Source: Ralstonia condita
GTDB taxonomy: Bacteria; Pseudomonadota; Gammaproteobacteria; Burkholderiales; Burkholderiaceae
Assembly: GCF_958405655.1 (NCBI RefSeq)
Contig: NZ_CATYWO010000002.1
Span: forward strand, 1,091,214 to 1,155,213
Direction: 5' to 3'
Length of the DNA stretch: 64,000 nucleotides
Shown here one piece after another: positions 8,679 through 17,367 of the stretch (position 1 is its first letter; the number at the start of each line of letters is the position of its first letter). A program made the translations under genes and the position numbers. Under the pieces are notes generated by a model that had not been told where the DNA came from, ran no database searches, and saw only the letters and a program-made list of their open reading frames with translations.

Positions 8679-10814
8679 TTACATCTTGTAGCGTATGCCA
8701 AGCAGCGCCATGCGTGGGGCTCCTGGCATGTTGTAGTTTTCAGCCGCACCGTGGGCTGAAACGTAATAAGCCCGGTTGAAGAGGTTCTGCAGATTGAGCG
8801 TGACGTCTACGTGCTTGCTGCGATAACCGGCGCCGAGGTCGACGGTCATGTAGCCTGGCAGTGTGGTCAGGTTGTACTGCGAGGCATAGCGGGCGGCCTC
8901 TGCGCGCACGCCGCCGGCCACATAGAAACCGTTCGGCAGATCGTGCTTGAGCCACAGGGCGCCACTGTGACGCGGCGTGAGCGAGGGCTGATTGCCGTTG
9001 ACGGCCACGCCGCCGCTCTTGTCGTAGGGATTCTCGAGGCGGCCATTCAGATAGGCATAGCTGGCCACGAGCGACCACTTCTTACTGATCTCACCCGTGA
9101 ACGAAAGTTCCAGCCCGCGCGTGCGCTGCGTACCGATGGGGACACCCAGACCCGTGGCCGGGTCGGCGGCCGTGAGGTTTGTCTGCTTCATGTCGAACAG
9201 TGCTGCTGTCACGCTTGCACCGGCCGACAGATCGTACTTGGCCCCGATCTCGTAGTTGGTTGTGGACTGCGGAGCGAGCGCGCCGCTGTTGGAGAAGAAC
9301 GTGAAACTGTCCGCCAGCGGCTGGAACGAGCGACTGTACGAGGCATACAGCGAGAGCGGCTCGATCGGATGGTAGACCACGCCCAGGCGCGGGCTGACCG
9401 GCTTGTCGGTGCGCGACAGATCCAGATTCTTGGGCGTGAGGTCGTCGCGGCTCTGCTTGAGGATCTCGTAGCGCAGGCCAGCCAGCACCGTCCATTGCGG
9501 CGAGAACTTGACGAGGTCCTGCACGTACGCGGCATAGGTCTCGTTGTGCGAGAGGCCGTAGTTGGTCGGCACGGCATTGGCAGGCACCGTGGGCAGCAGC
9601 GGCAGCACCGGATTGAACAGATTGACGTTGAAGCTGCCCGGCGCAGCCGCCACGCGGTCGCTCTTGTCCTGGTAACCCAGCTCGATGCCGTACAGCAGCG
9701 TGTGCTGGACGCCCCAGGTTTCCGCCCGCTGCGTCAGCTCGTTCTGCCAGACGGTACCGCGGTCGCTGCGGTTGCGCTGGTTGACGTTGAGCGTGACGGT
9801 CGGGATGGGGTCATCGTTGACGCTGCGCACCGTCGTGTAGTTGTTGCGGCCCAGCGAATACTCATAGTTGCGCACCACGCTGTGGAACGCCCACGTGTCA
9901 CTGAAGCGGTGATCCAGCGTGCCGGTCACGCTCCTGACGGTCGATTCGACATTGCCCGCGCCGGCATTGGCGGAGCCGTAGCGTGTTTCGATCGGCACGT
10001 CGACAGGGCGGCCGTGGTACGAAGGAACGCCCTGGTCGGCGATGCGCTTGTCGTGCAGGTAGTCAAACTGCACCGTCAGCTTGGTGTCGGGCGACAGGTT
10101 GAACATGAACGACGGCGAGATCGCCTGGCGGCGCAGGAAGTAATCGTTGCGGAAGCCGCCCGAATCTTCCACCGCACCCGAGATGCGTGCGCGGATGGCG
10201 TCGTCGTTGATCGAGGTGTTCAGGTCGAACTCGGCGCGCTTCTGGCCCTCGCTGCCGACCAGCACGCCGACTTCGGCCAACGGCGTGGCAAGCGGCGTCT
10301 TCGTGACGCGGTTGATGATGCCGCCCGACGAGCCGCGCCCGTACAGCACAGCTGCGGGGCCCTTCAATACCTCGATACGCTCGATGTTCGACAGATCGCG
10401 GAAGTACAGCGAATCATCACGCAATCCGTCGACGTACTGGTCGTTGATCGACGAGAAGCCACGGATGGTCACCTGGTCGCGCTGTGCATCGCCCAGCGAG
10501 GCCGACACGCCCGGCACGTTGCGCAGCGCATCGTTGATCGACAGCGCCCCCTGGTCCTGGATGATCGCGCGCGGCACGACGTTCACCGATTGGGGAATCT
10601 CGCGCAGCGGCACGGGAATCTTCGTGGCCGTGTTGGCGATTGGCGTGTCGTAGCTGGTGGTGTTGCGCGTGCCCTTGACGGTGGCGGTCGGAAGTGTGCC
10701 GGCGTCTGCGGCAGCTACGGCGGCGTCTGCGGCAGTTGCCACCTGGGCAAACGGCAGCGTTCCAAGGACAACCAGAGACAGGCGAAGGCCCTCTCGTCGA
10801 GATTTCGGCGGCAT
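8679..10814 (-). CDS. TonB-dependent siderophore receptor
   Basis: A 711-residue outer-membrane receptor. It has a signal peptide (RLSLVVLGTLPFAQVATA), then a plug domain with IPQSVNVVPRAIIQDQG, LRNVPGVS, VTIRGFSSINDQYVDGLRDDS and ERIEVLKGPAAVLYGRGSSGGIINRVTK. A 22-strand-type barrel follows, ending in GIRYKM. The plug signatures are those of ferric-siderophore receptors of the FhuE/Fiu class; the ligand cannot be decided. ATG 10814 has GGGA upstream and gives a sensible signal peptide. A good Fur box lies about 100 bp upstream, so iron-repressed expression is expected. Confidence 0.92.
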   Translation of the reverse strand: MPPKSRREGLRLSLVVLGTLPFAQVATAADAAVAAADAGTLPTATVKGTRNTTSYDTPIANTATKIPVPLREIPQSVNVVPRAIIQDQGALSINDALRNVPGVSASLGDAQRDQVTIRGFSSINDQYVDGLRDDSLYFRDLSNIERIEVLKGPAAVLYGRGSSGGIINRVTKTPLATPLAEVGVLVGSEGQKRAEFDLNTSINDDAIRARISGAVEDSGGFRNDYFLRRQAISPSFMFNLSPDTKLTVQFDYLHDKRIADQGVPSYHGRPVDVPIETRYGSANAGAGNVESTVRSVTGTLDHRFSDTWAFHSVVRNYEYSLGRNNYTTVRSVNDDPIPTVTLNVNQRNRSDRGTVWQNELTQRAETWGVQHTLLYGIELGYQDKSDRVAAAPGSFNVNLFNPVLPLLPTVPANAVPTNYGLSHNETYAAYVQDLVKFSPQWTVLAGLRYEILKQSRDDLTPKNLDLSRTDKPVSPRLGVVYHPIEPLSLYASYSRSFQPLADSFTFFSNSGALAPQSTTNYEIGAKYDLSAGASVTAALFDMKQTNLTAADPATGLGVPIGTQRTRGLELSFTGEISKKWSLVASYAYLNGRLENPYDKSGGVAVNGNQPSLTPRHSGALWLKHDLPNGFYVAGGVRAEAARYASQYNLTTLPGYMTVDLGAGYRSKHVDVTLNLQNLFNRAYYVSAHGAAENYNMPGAPRMALLGIRYKM

Positions 10815-10910
10815 TGCAGTTCCCGTAAAGTGAAAGGCCCCGATCGGTACGAGGCAGGGCGCGATCCTCATCAAGGTGGTCGCGTCTTCAAAATGTGGAA
10901 GCGCAATAGT

Positions 10911-10929
10911 AATGAGAACAATTCGTATT
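10911..10929 (-). promoter_or_regulatory. Fur box upstream of the TonB receptor gene
   Basis: AATGAGAACAATTCGTATT matches the 19-bp Fur palindrome AATGAGAATNATTCTCATT at about 15 positions. The left half is perfect and the right half carries two changes. It sits about 100 bp before the receptor start codon and about 140 bp before the next plus-strand gene. Confidence 0.7.
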
Positions 10930-11072
10930 TACAAGAGGACGCATGCGCGTTTTTGACAATGCGCAACGTGAATCGACCCGCGGTACAGCAACTTTCGTTG
11001 CGATAATCCGCAATGACCGGCACCCGATTGCGGACGCCGCGTCTGCCTGGCAGCCTCCCGTTTTCCGTTGAT

Positions 11073-12173
11073 ATGTCGCTTTCATCTTCGTCTTCGTCGG
11101 CCGTGCGCGTCGCCCTGGTGGGCTATGGATACGCCGGCAAGCTGTTCCATGCCGCCCTCGTGCGCGCAACGCCGGGTCTCCAGTTGCATGTGATCGGCTC
11201 CAAGCGGCCGGAGGCCGTTCACGCAGCGCTGCCGGATGTCCAGGTTTGCGCGCCCGAAGCGGCGGTCACGCATGCGGATGTGGACCTCGTTGTCATTGCC
11301 GCACCCAACGAGCGTCACGCACCATTGGCCGAAGCCGCGTTACGCGCCGGCAAGCATGTCGTCGTGGATAAGCCCTTTACCGTCACGCTGACCGAGGCAC
11401 GGCATCTGGCTCGCGTGGCGCGTGAGACGGGGCGCCTGTTGTCCGTCTTCCAGAACCGACGCTGGGACAGCGATTTCCTCGCCGTGCAGACCGTGCTTGC
11501 CGGCGGCACCATCGGCGCGGCGATGCACGTGGAGGCGCATTTCGATCGGTACAGGCCCCAGGTGCGGCAGCGCTGGCGCGAGCAGGCGGGGCGGGGCACG
11601 GGAATCTGGTTCGATCTGGGGCCGCATCTGGTGGATCAGGCATTGCTGCTGCTCGGTCTGCCAGATTCCGTGACGGCGTCTTTTGCCCGCCAGCGCCCCG
11701 GCGCCGAGACGCCGGATTGGGCTCACGTCATCCTGCATGTTGGTGAGCGTCGCGCCATCCTGCATGCCAGCATGTTGGTGGCGGGCGGAGCGCCGCGCTG
11801 GGTTGTGCATGGCACGCTCGGCTCGTTCATCAAGCGCAGGCCGGATCCGCAGGAAGCGCAACTGCTGGCCGGCATGGCGCCCGGCGAGACAGGCTGGGGC
11901 CAGGATGACGACGCAGGCATCCTGATCGACGGCGCAACATCTGCAACCGTTGACGTGGCGACACCGCCAGGGGACCAGCGCGCCTACTACGCAGCCGTGC
12001 GCGATGCCATCCGGGGGCAGCACCCCAACCCTGTGCCGCCGGTGCAGGCGGTCGCGGTGATGGCCGTGCTGGAGGCCGCCGTAGCCGCCGCTGAGACTGG
12101 CGCCGTGGCCGTGCCAGACCTGACCGATTCCGAGCGCGCCGATTGGCTCGCCACACGGGAGTCCACGTCGTGA
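11073..12173 (+). CDS. Gfo/Idh/MocA family oxidoreductase (YhhX/YdgJ-like)
   Basis: A 366-residue protein. The Rossmann motif VALVGYGYAGKLFHAALV is near the N-terminus, followed by VVIAAPNERHAPLAEAALRAGKHVVVDKPFTVT (the DKP family motif), then SVFQNRRWDSDF and FDLGPHLVDQALLL. These features match the E. coli YdgJ/YhhX branch of cytosolic NAD(P)-dependent sugar or polyol oxidoreductases. The start is uncertain: ATG 11073 precedes a Ser-rich tail directly before the fold, while an in-frame ATG at 11013 would add 20 unlikely residues. The stop overlaps the antiporter start (GTGA), indicating translational coupling. Confidence 0.85.
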   Translation: MSLSSSSSSAVRVALVGYGYAGKLFHAALVRATPGLQLHVIGSKRPEAVHAALPDVQVCAPEAAVTHADVDLVVIAAPNERHAPLAEAALRAGKHVVVDKPFTVTLTEARHLARVARETGRLLSVFQNRRWDSDFLAVQTVLAGGTIGAAMHVEAHFDRYRPQVRQRWREQAGRGTGIWFDLGPHLVDQALLLLGLPDSVTASFARQRPGAETPDWAHVILHVGERRAILHASMLVAGGAPRWVVHGTLGSFIKRRPDPQEAQLLAGMAPGETGWGQDDDAGILIDGATSATVDVATPPGDQRAYYAAVRDAIRGQHPNPVPPVQAVAVMAVLEAAVAAAETGAVAVPDLTDSERADWLATRESTS

Positions 12174-14293
12174 ACGGCGTCGTCATCCTGTTGCTCGTGG
12201 CCGGCGGCCTGCTTGCCGTCGTGGCGCTCGTGCAGATGCTGGCCTCGCGTTTGACGTTGCCTGAATCGACGCTGCTCGCGCTGGCGGGCATCGGCATCGG
12301 CGGCGCGTATGTGGGCCTGCAGAACAGCGCTCCCGCGTTCGCGTCGACGTTCTTCGCGCCGCTCATCGATCCGAGCTGGCCGGCCGAGGCGTATCTCTGG
12401 CTGTTTCTGCCACCTTTGCTGTTTCAGGCGGCGCTGTCGGTGGACGTGCGCAGCATGGCGCCGGATGCCGCGCCCATCCTGATGCTGGCGATCGTGGCCG
12501 TGGTGGTGGCAACGGGCGTCATCGGCCTGGCAGCCGCAGCGTTCACGCCGTTTGGCGTGGTCACGTGCCTGTTGCTCGGGGCCATGATCGCCACGACCGA
12601 CCCGTCTGCCGTGATTGCAGTCTTTCGCGATGTCGGTGCGCCCGCACGGCTGATTCGGCTGGTCGAGGGCGAGGCCTTGCTCAATGATGCCGCCGCCATC
12701 GCCATCATGGGCGTGCTGCTCGCCATGCTGACCGGGCACGGCGGCGACGCCACCATCGGCGGCGGCCTGCGCGAACTGGCCAAGGCATTCGGCGGCGGCG
12801 TGGTCTTTGGGCTCATCGCGGGGCGCATTGCCGCCTATCTGCTGCCGGCGCTGCGCGGCATCGCCCAGGCAGAGGCCGCGTGGACGCTCGCACTGCCGTA
12901 TCCGCTCTATCTCGTCGCAGAGAACATGCTGCATGTGTCGGGGGTGGTCACGGTGGTCTGTGCCGGGTTGGTGATCGGAGCGCTCGGGCGCACGCGGCTG
13001 ACCCCGCGCAACTGGTCGCACCTGCAATTGATCTGGGAGCAGATTGCCGCGCTGGCCGGCGCAGTGGTCTTTCTGCTGGCGGCCGTGCGCGTGCCGGAGC
13101 TGCTGCATGGCGTGGTCTGGAAAGACGCAGGGTGGTTGGCGGTTGTCGTGGCGGCAGCCCTCGTGGCTCGCCTGGCCGTGCTGTTTGGCCTGCTCCCTGC
13201 GTTAGCGTGGTTCAAGCTTTCCGCACCCGTGAGTCATGCATACAAGCTGGCCATCGCCTGGGGCGGGCTGCGTGGGGCCGTGACCCTCGTACTCGCGCTG
13301 GGCGTGGCCGAAAAACATGCCGTGCATGCGGCGGATCGCCACTTCGTCTCCATTCTTGCGACCGGCTTTGTGCTGGTGAGCGTGCTCGTCAACGGGGCGA
13401 CGCTGCGCTGGGTGATGCACCAGCTCGGTCTTGACCAGCTTTCATCGCAGGAACAGGCGCTGCAAGGACAGGCGCTGAACATGTCGACGGAAGAGGTGGA
13501 AGCGATCATGCGCCGCATTGGCGGCCACTTCCATTTCACAGCGGGCGCGACCGATCAGGCGGTTGCAACGTATCGGCTGGAAGTGGCGGCCGGTGCGGCC
13601 GAGCTGAACCTTGAAGAAGCGCTCTCCGAGCGCGAGCGCCTGACGATCGGGCTGGTCGCGTTGGCCACGCGCGAGCGTGAGCTGATTCCGGAGTACGGCA
13701 ATGGCCTGATCTCCATCCGCAACCTTGACGCGATGATGCGCAACACCGCAGACATGATCGACGCGGCTCGTACGGAAGGGCGTCTCGGCTACAAGCGCGC
13801 GTCACGCCAGATCCTGGCCAAGCATGTCGGCTATCGCGTCGCCTTCTGGCTGCACCGCGTTGCGCATATCGACCGGCCGCTGGCCAACGCGCTGGCTGAC
13901 CGCTTCGAATTGCTGGTGTGTCGGCAGACCGTTCTGGAGCGGCTGCGCGCATACAACCGGGTGTCGCTGCAGCCGGTGCTGGGCGAGCGCATGGCCGATC
14001 TGCTCGACGGCGTCCTCATCGCCCGCATCGAGGCCGCAGAAGGCGGCCTGACCGAACTGCGCGAGAAGTTTGGCGACTACAGCGCCGCGCTGGAAAAGCG
14101 CCTGCTCCTGCTGTTTGCGCTGTATATCGGCCAGACCAAGATTGATGCGATGCTGGCGGAAACGGTGATCTCGAAAGAGGTCTACAAGCAGATCAGCGCA
14201 GTCATCCGACGCGCCTGGACAGCGGCGCTGCCGCGGCCGCCGCTCGGATTGTCCTCGCAGACGCCGTCTGCGCAGGCCGATGCCGCGCCGTAG
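12170..14293 (+). CDS. CPA1-type sodium/proton antiporter with long C-terminal domain
   Basis: A 707-residue inner-membrane protein. About 12 hydrophobic segments cover residues 1-420, with the ion-site region GAMIATTDPSAVIAVFRDVGAPARLIRLVEGEALLNDAAA (TDPSA and EGEALLND) and the conserved LRGAVTLVLAL helix. A hydrophilic helical domain of ~270 residues follows and is probably cytosolic and regulatory. The reaction is exchange of Na+ or K+ for H+. The GTG start at 12170 overlaps the previous stop codon and has GGGAG upstream. This long C-terminal domain is found in NhaP-like proteins of proteobacteria. Confidence 0.88.
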   Translation: MNGVVILLLVAGGLLAVVALVQMLASRLTLPESTLLALAGIGIGGAYVGLQNSAPAFASTFFAPLIDPSWPAEAYLWLFLPPLLFQAALSVDVRSMAPDAAPILMLAIVAVVVATGVIGLAAAAFTPFGVVTCLLLGAMIATTDPSAVIAVFRDVGAPARLIRLVEGEALLNDAAAIAIMGVLLAMLTGHGGDATIGGGLRELAKAFGGGVVFGLIAGRIAAYLLPALRGIAQAEAAWTLALPYPLYLVAENMLHVSGVVTVVCAGLVIGALGRTRLTPRNWSHLQLIWEQIAALAGAVVFLLAAVRVPELLHGVVWKDAGWLAVVVAAALVARLAVLFGLLPALAWFKLSAPVSHAYKLAIAWGGLRGAVTLVLALGVAEKHAVHAADRHFVSILATGFVLVSVLVNGATLRWVMHQLGLDQLSSQEQALQGQALNMSTEEVEAIMRRIGGHFHFTAGATDQAVATYRLEVAAGAAELNLEEALSERERLTIGLVALATRERELIPEYGNGLISIRNLDAMMRNTADMIDAARTEGRLGYKRASRQILAKHVGYRVAFWLHRVAHIDRPLANALADRFELLVCRQTVLERLRAYNRVSLQPVLGERMADLLDGVLIARIEAAEGGLTELREKFGDYSAALEKRLLLLFALYIGQTKIDAMLAETVISKEVYKQISAVIRRAWTAALPRPPLGLSSQTPSAQADAAP

Positions 14294-14302
14294 CGACGTG
14301 CA

Positions 14303-15565
14303 TCAAAGCCGCTTGACCGGCCGCTCGCCGGTCAGATGGCGGTGGATGTCGTGCGTGACGAAGCCCGAGTCGTCCGTCGGCATCGCCAGCCACTCTGGGT
14401 GCGCGAGCGATTCGCGGATGTCCGCCAGCCCCGAAGCCCAATGGTCGCGCATGGTCGAGGGCCCGAACTGGATGTCCTTGCCGGGGCCTTCGTGGTCCTT
14501 GGCGGCGTAGATGAGGTGGATGACGTTGTAGCGCTTGGTGCAGGCCAGCTCCTGCGCGTGCTGGTACCACGGCGTGCGGCCAAACTCCCCGGGCGGGAGG
14601 TGGTCGAGCAATTGGCGGACCAGCCGGCGGGTCGACTGCGCGCGCTCCATCCAATCGGTGATGAGCCGCGTCCGGCTGGAGTACTGGATGTCCTTCTGAC
14701 GGCTGGCTACGCCGATCATGGTGTCCGGCACCGGGCCCACCGCGCTCCAGAGATCCACCTGAAAGACCAGCGAGTCGCGCCGCGGCGTGCTTTGCAGTAC
14801 ATGCGACAACGGGGTGTTCGAGACCACACCGCCGTCCCAGTAGTAATCACCGTCGATCTGCACGGGAGGGAACCCGGGCGGCAGCGCGCCGGAGGCCATG
14901 AAGTGGTCCACCGTGAGCCGGCGCTCGGTGTTGTCGAAGCACTCGAGGTTGCCGGTGCGCAGGTTCACGGCTTCCACACTGACGCGGATGCCGCCGTCAT
15001 TGATGCGGTCGAAGTCGCACAGGCGTTCCAGGGTGGCTCTGAGCGGCGTGGTGTCGTAGTAGCTGGCGTCGAGCGGATCGACCTCGTTGGCCGGTAGCGG
15101 CGCAGGAATGCGCGGCGTGAAAAAGCCGCGTTGGCCTTCGAGGATGGTGTCGGCCGCTTGCATCGCTGTCAGCCACTTCCGCAGATGTGCATTGCCGTCG
15201 AACCAGGCGTTTTCCAGGAGGTCCGGCAGCGGCGGTGAGAAGCTCGGTTGCGTGATCGTCTGCCAGAACGCGCGCAGCTTCGCTTGCCGATGCTCGGGGG
15301 CGTTGCCGGCAATGATGGCCGTGTTGAGTGCCCCGATGGAGATGCCCGCAATCCAGTTTGGCACGATGCCCGCTTCGTCCAGCCCTTCGAACACGCCTGC
15401 CTGGTAGGCCCCCAGCGCGCCACCGCCCTGCAGTACCAGCGCGATGTTCTCGTAGGCTGGCAGCACGATGCGCTGCGCCTGTGTGGACGGCGCATCTGCG
15501 GGGCGCGATGATTCAGCAGGATTGGGCCGCATGCTTGCAGCCGCGCGTGGTCTGGGTGCGGACAT
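14303..15565 (-). CDS. Patatin-like phospholipase (DUF3734 type)
   Basis: A 420-residue protein. It has the patatin oxyanion loop LQGGGALGAYQ (residues ~45-55), the nucleophile elbow GISIG with Ser76, and the catalytic Asp motif DGG at D244, giving a complete Ser-Asp dyad. The remaining C-terminal half (SLVFQVDLWSAVGPVP, VIHLIYAAKDHEGPGKDIQFGPSTM) is typical of the DUF3734-containing group. It is expected to hydrolyse acyl esters of lipids. No signal peptide is apparent. The ATG at 15565 has GGAGGAG just upstream. It converges on the antiporter gene with a 9-bp gap. Confidence 0.88.
   Translation of the reverse strand: MSAPRPRAAASMRPNPAESSRPADAPSTQAQRIVLPAYENIALVLQGGGALGAYQAGVFEGLDEAGIVPNWIAGISIGALNTAIIAGNAPEHRQAKLRAFWQTITQPSFSPPLPDLLENAWFDGNAHLRKWLTAMQAADTILEGQRGFFTPRIPAPLPANEVDPLDASYYDTTPLRATLERLCDFDRINDGGIRVSVEAVNLRTGNLECFDNTERRLTVDHFMASGALPPGFPPVQIDGDYYWDGGVVSNTPLSHVLQSTPRRDSLVFQVDLWSAVGPVPDTMIGVASRQKDIQYSSRTRLITDWMERAQSTRRLVRQLLDHLPPGEFGRTPWYQHAQELACTKRYNVIHLIYAAKDHEGPGKDIQFGPSTMRDHWASGLADIRESLAHPEWLAMPTDDSGFVTHDIHRHLTGERPVKRL
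14314..14334. terminator. Perfect hairpin at the convergent nhaP/patatin ends
   Basis: Arms TGACCGGC (14314-14321) and GCCGGTCA (14327-14334) pair perfectly over a 5-nt loop. It lies inside the last codons of the patatin gene and 20 bp after the antiporter stop, so it could end antiporter transcripts. There is no T tract. Confidence 0.35.
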
Positions 15566-15820
15566 GTCTCCTCCAGCTTCGTGGTGTTGGCGTATCGCAA
15601 GAACCGCCTCGGCTCACCACGAAAGGTTGGTCGGCGAGCGCAGCGCTCGGGAAGGCTGCCATCAAGCGTGCTGTCTCAGCGCCGTCCACGATGTCGCCCA
15701 GCACAGGCGTGGCTGGGCTGGCGCGTCATCGACCACCGCGTCCATGCGGAGGAAGAGGGCTCTACAGCACTGCCTGCTTCGACCGTCCCCAGCGCCTGCG
15801 GTTCAAGGCGGCTGCCTGGC

Positions 15821-17224
15821 TCAGGCGTGCGAAAGAAACTCCCACAGTGCGGGCTCGGCGGAATATGCGACGTTGAACCGCAGCCATGGGCTGATCTCAT
15901 CATGGGGCCGGAAGTACTGACCGGGCGCCAGCCAGATGTTGTGGCGGATGGCCCGATCGGCCAGGGCAGCCGAATCCTCTTGGCCCGGCAGCCGCGCCCA
16001 GAGGAAGAGGCCGCGCCCCGGTGTGTCGAACACCTCGGCGCCATGCGCGCGCATGATGGATTCGACGCCCGCATGTGCGTCGGCCAACCGCGCAATCAGC
16101 CGCGCTACATGTTCCTCGTACCCTGGCCGCGTGACGAATGCATGGACGATGCGCTCGGTGATTTCCGAGGAGGTGAGTGCCACTGCCATCTTGGTGCGTG
16201 CCAGTTCGCGGGCGATGGCAGCGTCGGCCACCACGTAGCCCGCGCGTAACGATGGCGAAATCGTCTTCGAGAATCCGCTGACGTATAACGTGCGCCGCAG
16301 GCCGTCGAGTGCGGCCAGCATGGGCGCGGCGGGGTCTGCGAGTTCGCGGTGCAGGTCATCTTCGACGATCCACAGGCCATGCTGTTCGGCCAGTTGCAGC
16401 ACGCGGTAGGCGTTCTGCGCGGTCATCGAGGAGCCCGTCGGGTTCTGCAGGACGGAGCTGGTGAACAGCGCGCGCGGACGGTCGGCCTCATCCGTGCGCA
16501 GAATGGTTTCCAGGGCGGCGGTGTCGAGCCCGTCCGGCGTGCGAGGCACGCCGACCACGCGCAGCCCGGCCAGCTTCAGCACCTGCAGGACGTTGCAGTA
16601 GCCGGGATCGTCCACGGCGACCACGTCGCCCGCCTTGAACAGCGTGCGTACGATCAGGTCGAGTGCCTGCGTGGCTCCGCTGGTCAGCAGTACCTGCGAG
16701 CGTTCGACCGGCAGCCCGCGCAGCGAGAGTGACTGAGCCACGTATTCGCCCAGCGGCGCATAGCCCCAGGGGTGTCCGTAACCCGCGACGCGCAGCGCGG
16801 ACACGCGGCTCACAGCACGCATCGCTTCCTGCACGCCGCGCTCGTCCAGCCAATCGTTGGGCAGCCAGCCGCAACCGGGCTTGATGGCGATCGACCGATC
16901 GGCAAAGACATCCGAAAGCAGCCACGCGGCGTTCAGCTTCGGCGGCTCCCAGCGCGGGGCTACGGCTGCGGGTTGGGCCGGGGCGCGGGCTGCGACCAGA
17001 TAGCCCGAGCGGGGCCGCGCCACGATGGCTCCCAACGCTGCCAGTCGGGTATAGGCCTCGGCCACCGTGAAGGTGCTGACGTCGTGTGCCTGGGCAAGCT
17101 TGCGCACCGAAGGCAGGCGGGTGCCCGGCAGCAGACGATGGTCGTCCACGGCTGCACGAATGCCTTGGACGATCTGGTCGACCAACGTACGCTGTGGATG
17201 ATGAGGATCGAGTTGGAGTTGCAT
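15821..17224 (-). CDS. MocR-type regulator (GntR HTH fused to class I aminotransferase fold)
   Basis: A 467-residue protein. The N-terminal GntR winged helix is LVDQIVQGIRAAVDDHRLLPGTRLPSVRKLAQAHDVSTFTVAEAYTRLAALG (about residues 10-70). A PLP-binding fold-type I aminotransferase domain follows, with the lysine motif YVSGFSKTISPSLRAGYV. Such proteins use PLP to sense an amine or amino acid and bind direct repeats. It is divergent from bauA-mmsA, which it very probably controls. ATG 17224 is chosen because the upstream in-frame extension is unrelated to the family. The 255 bp downstream, between this gene and the patatin start, show only the patatin promoter region. Confidence 0.9.
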   Translation of the reverse strand: MQLQLDPHHPQRTLVDQIVQGIRAAVDDHRLLPGTRLPSVRKLAQAHDVSTFTVAEAYTRLAALGAIVARPRSGYLVAARAPAQPAAVAPRWEPPKLNAAWLLSDVFADRSIAIKPGCGWLPNDWLDERGVQEAMRAVSRVSALRVAGYGHPWGYAPLGEYVAQSLSLRGLPVERSQVLLTSGATQALDLIVRTLFKAGDVVAVDDPGYCNVLQVLKLAGLRVVGVPRTPDGLDTAALETILRTDEADRPRALFTSSVLQNPTGSSMTAQNAYRVLQLAEQHGLWIVEDDLHRELADPAAPMLAALDGLRRTLYVSGFSKTISPSLRAGYVVADAAIARELARTKMAVALTSSEITERIVHAFVTRPGYEEHVARLIARLADAHAGVESIMRAHGAEVFDTPGRGLFLWARLPGQEDSAALADRAIRHNIWLAPGQYFRPHDEISPWLRFNVAYSAEPALWEFLSHA

Positions 17225-17245
17225 GTTGCAATGCGACGTGAAGGC

Positions 17246-17321
17246 GATGGCGGTACCTATACAGTTTCTGATGGAAACGCCATCTGTGCATGTCCGGGCT
17301 TCGTTCGACTCTGTACAGTTT
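17246..17321. promoter_or_regulatory. Repeats in the MocR-bauA divergent control region
   Basis: Two copies of TACAGTTT occur in direct orientation (17260-17267 and 17314-17321), 54 bp apart. An inverted repeat GATGGCG (17246-17252) / CGCCATC (17278-17284) surrounds the first copy. Direct repeats are the usual target form of MocR proteins, so these are the best candidate operators in the 143-bp intergenic region. Confidence 0.4.
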
Positions 17322-17367
17322 GCTCCAATTGCTGGCATGCCAGCCCGTTTTATTTCCGGAGACGCCG

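Noticed and set aside
8811..11006. A 731-codon plus-strand open frame opposite the TonB receptor
   Set aside because: It is the antisense shadow of a well-conserved receptor gene in GC-rich DNA; no recognisable protein features.
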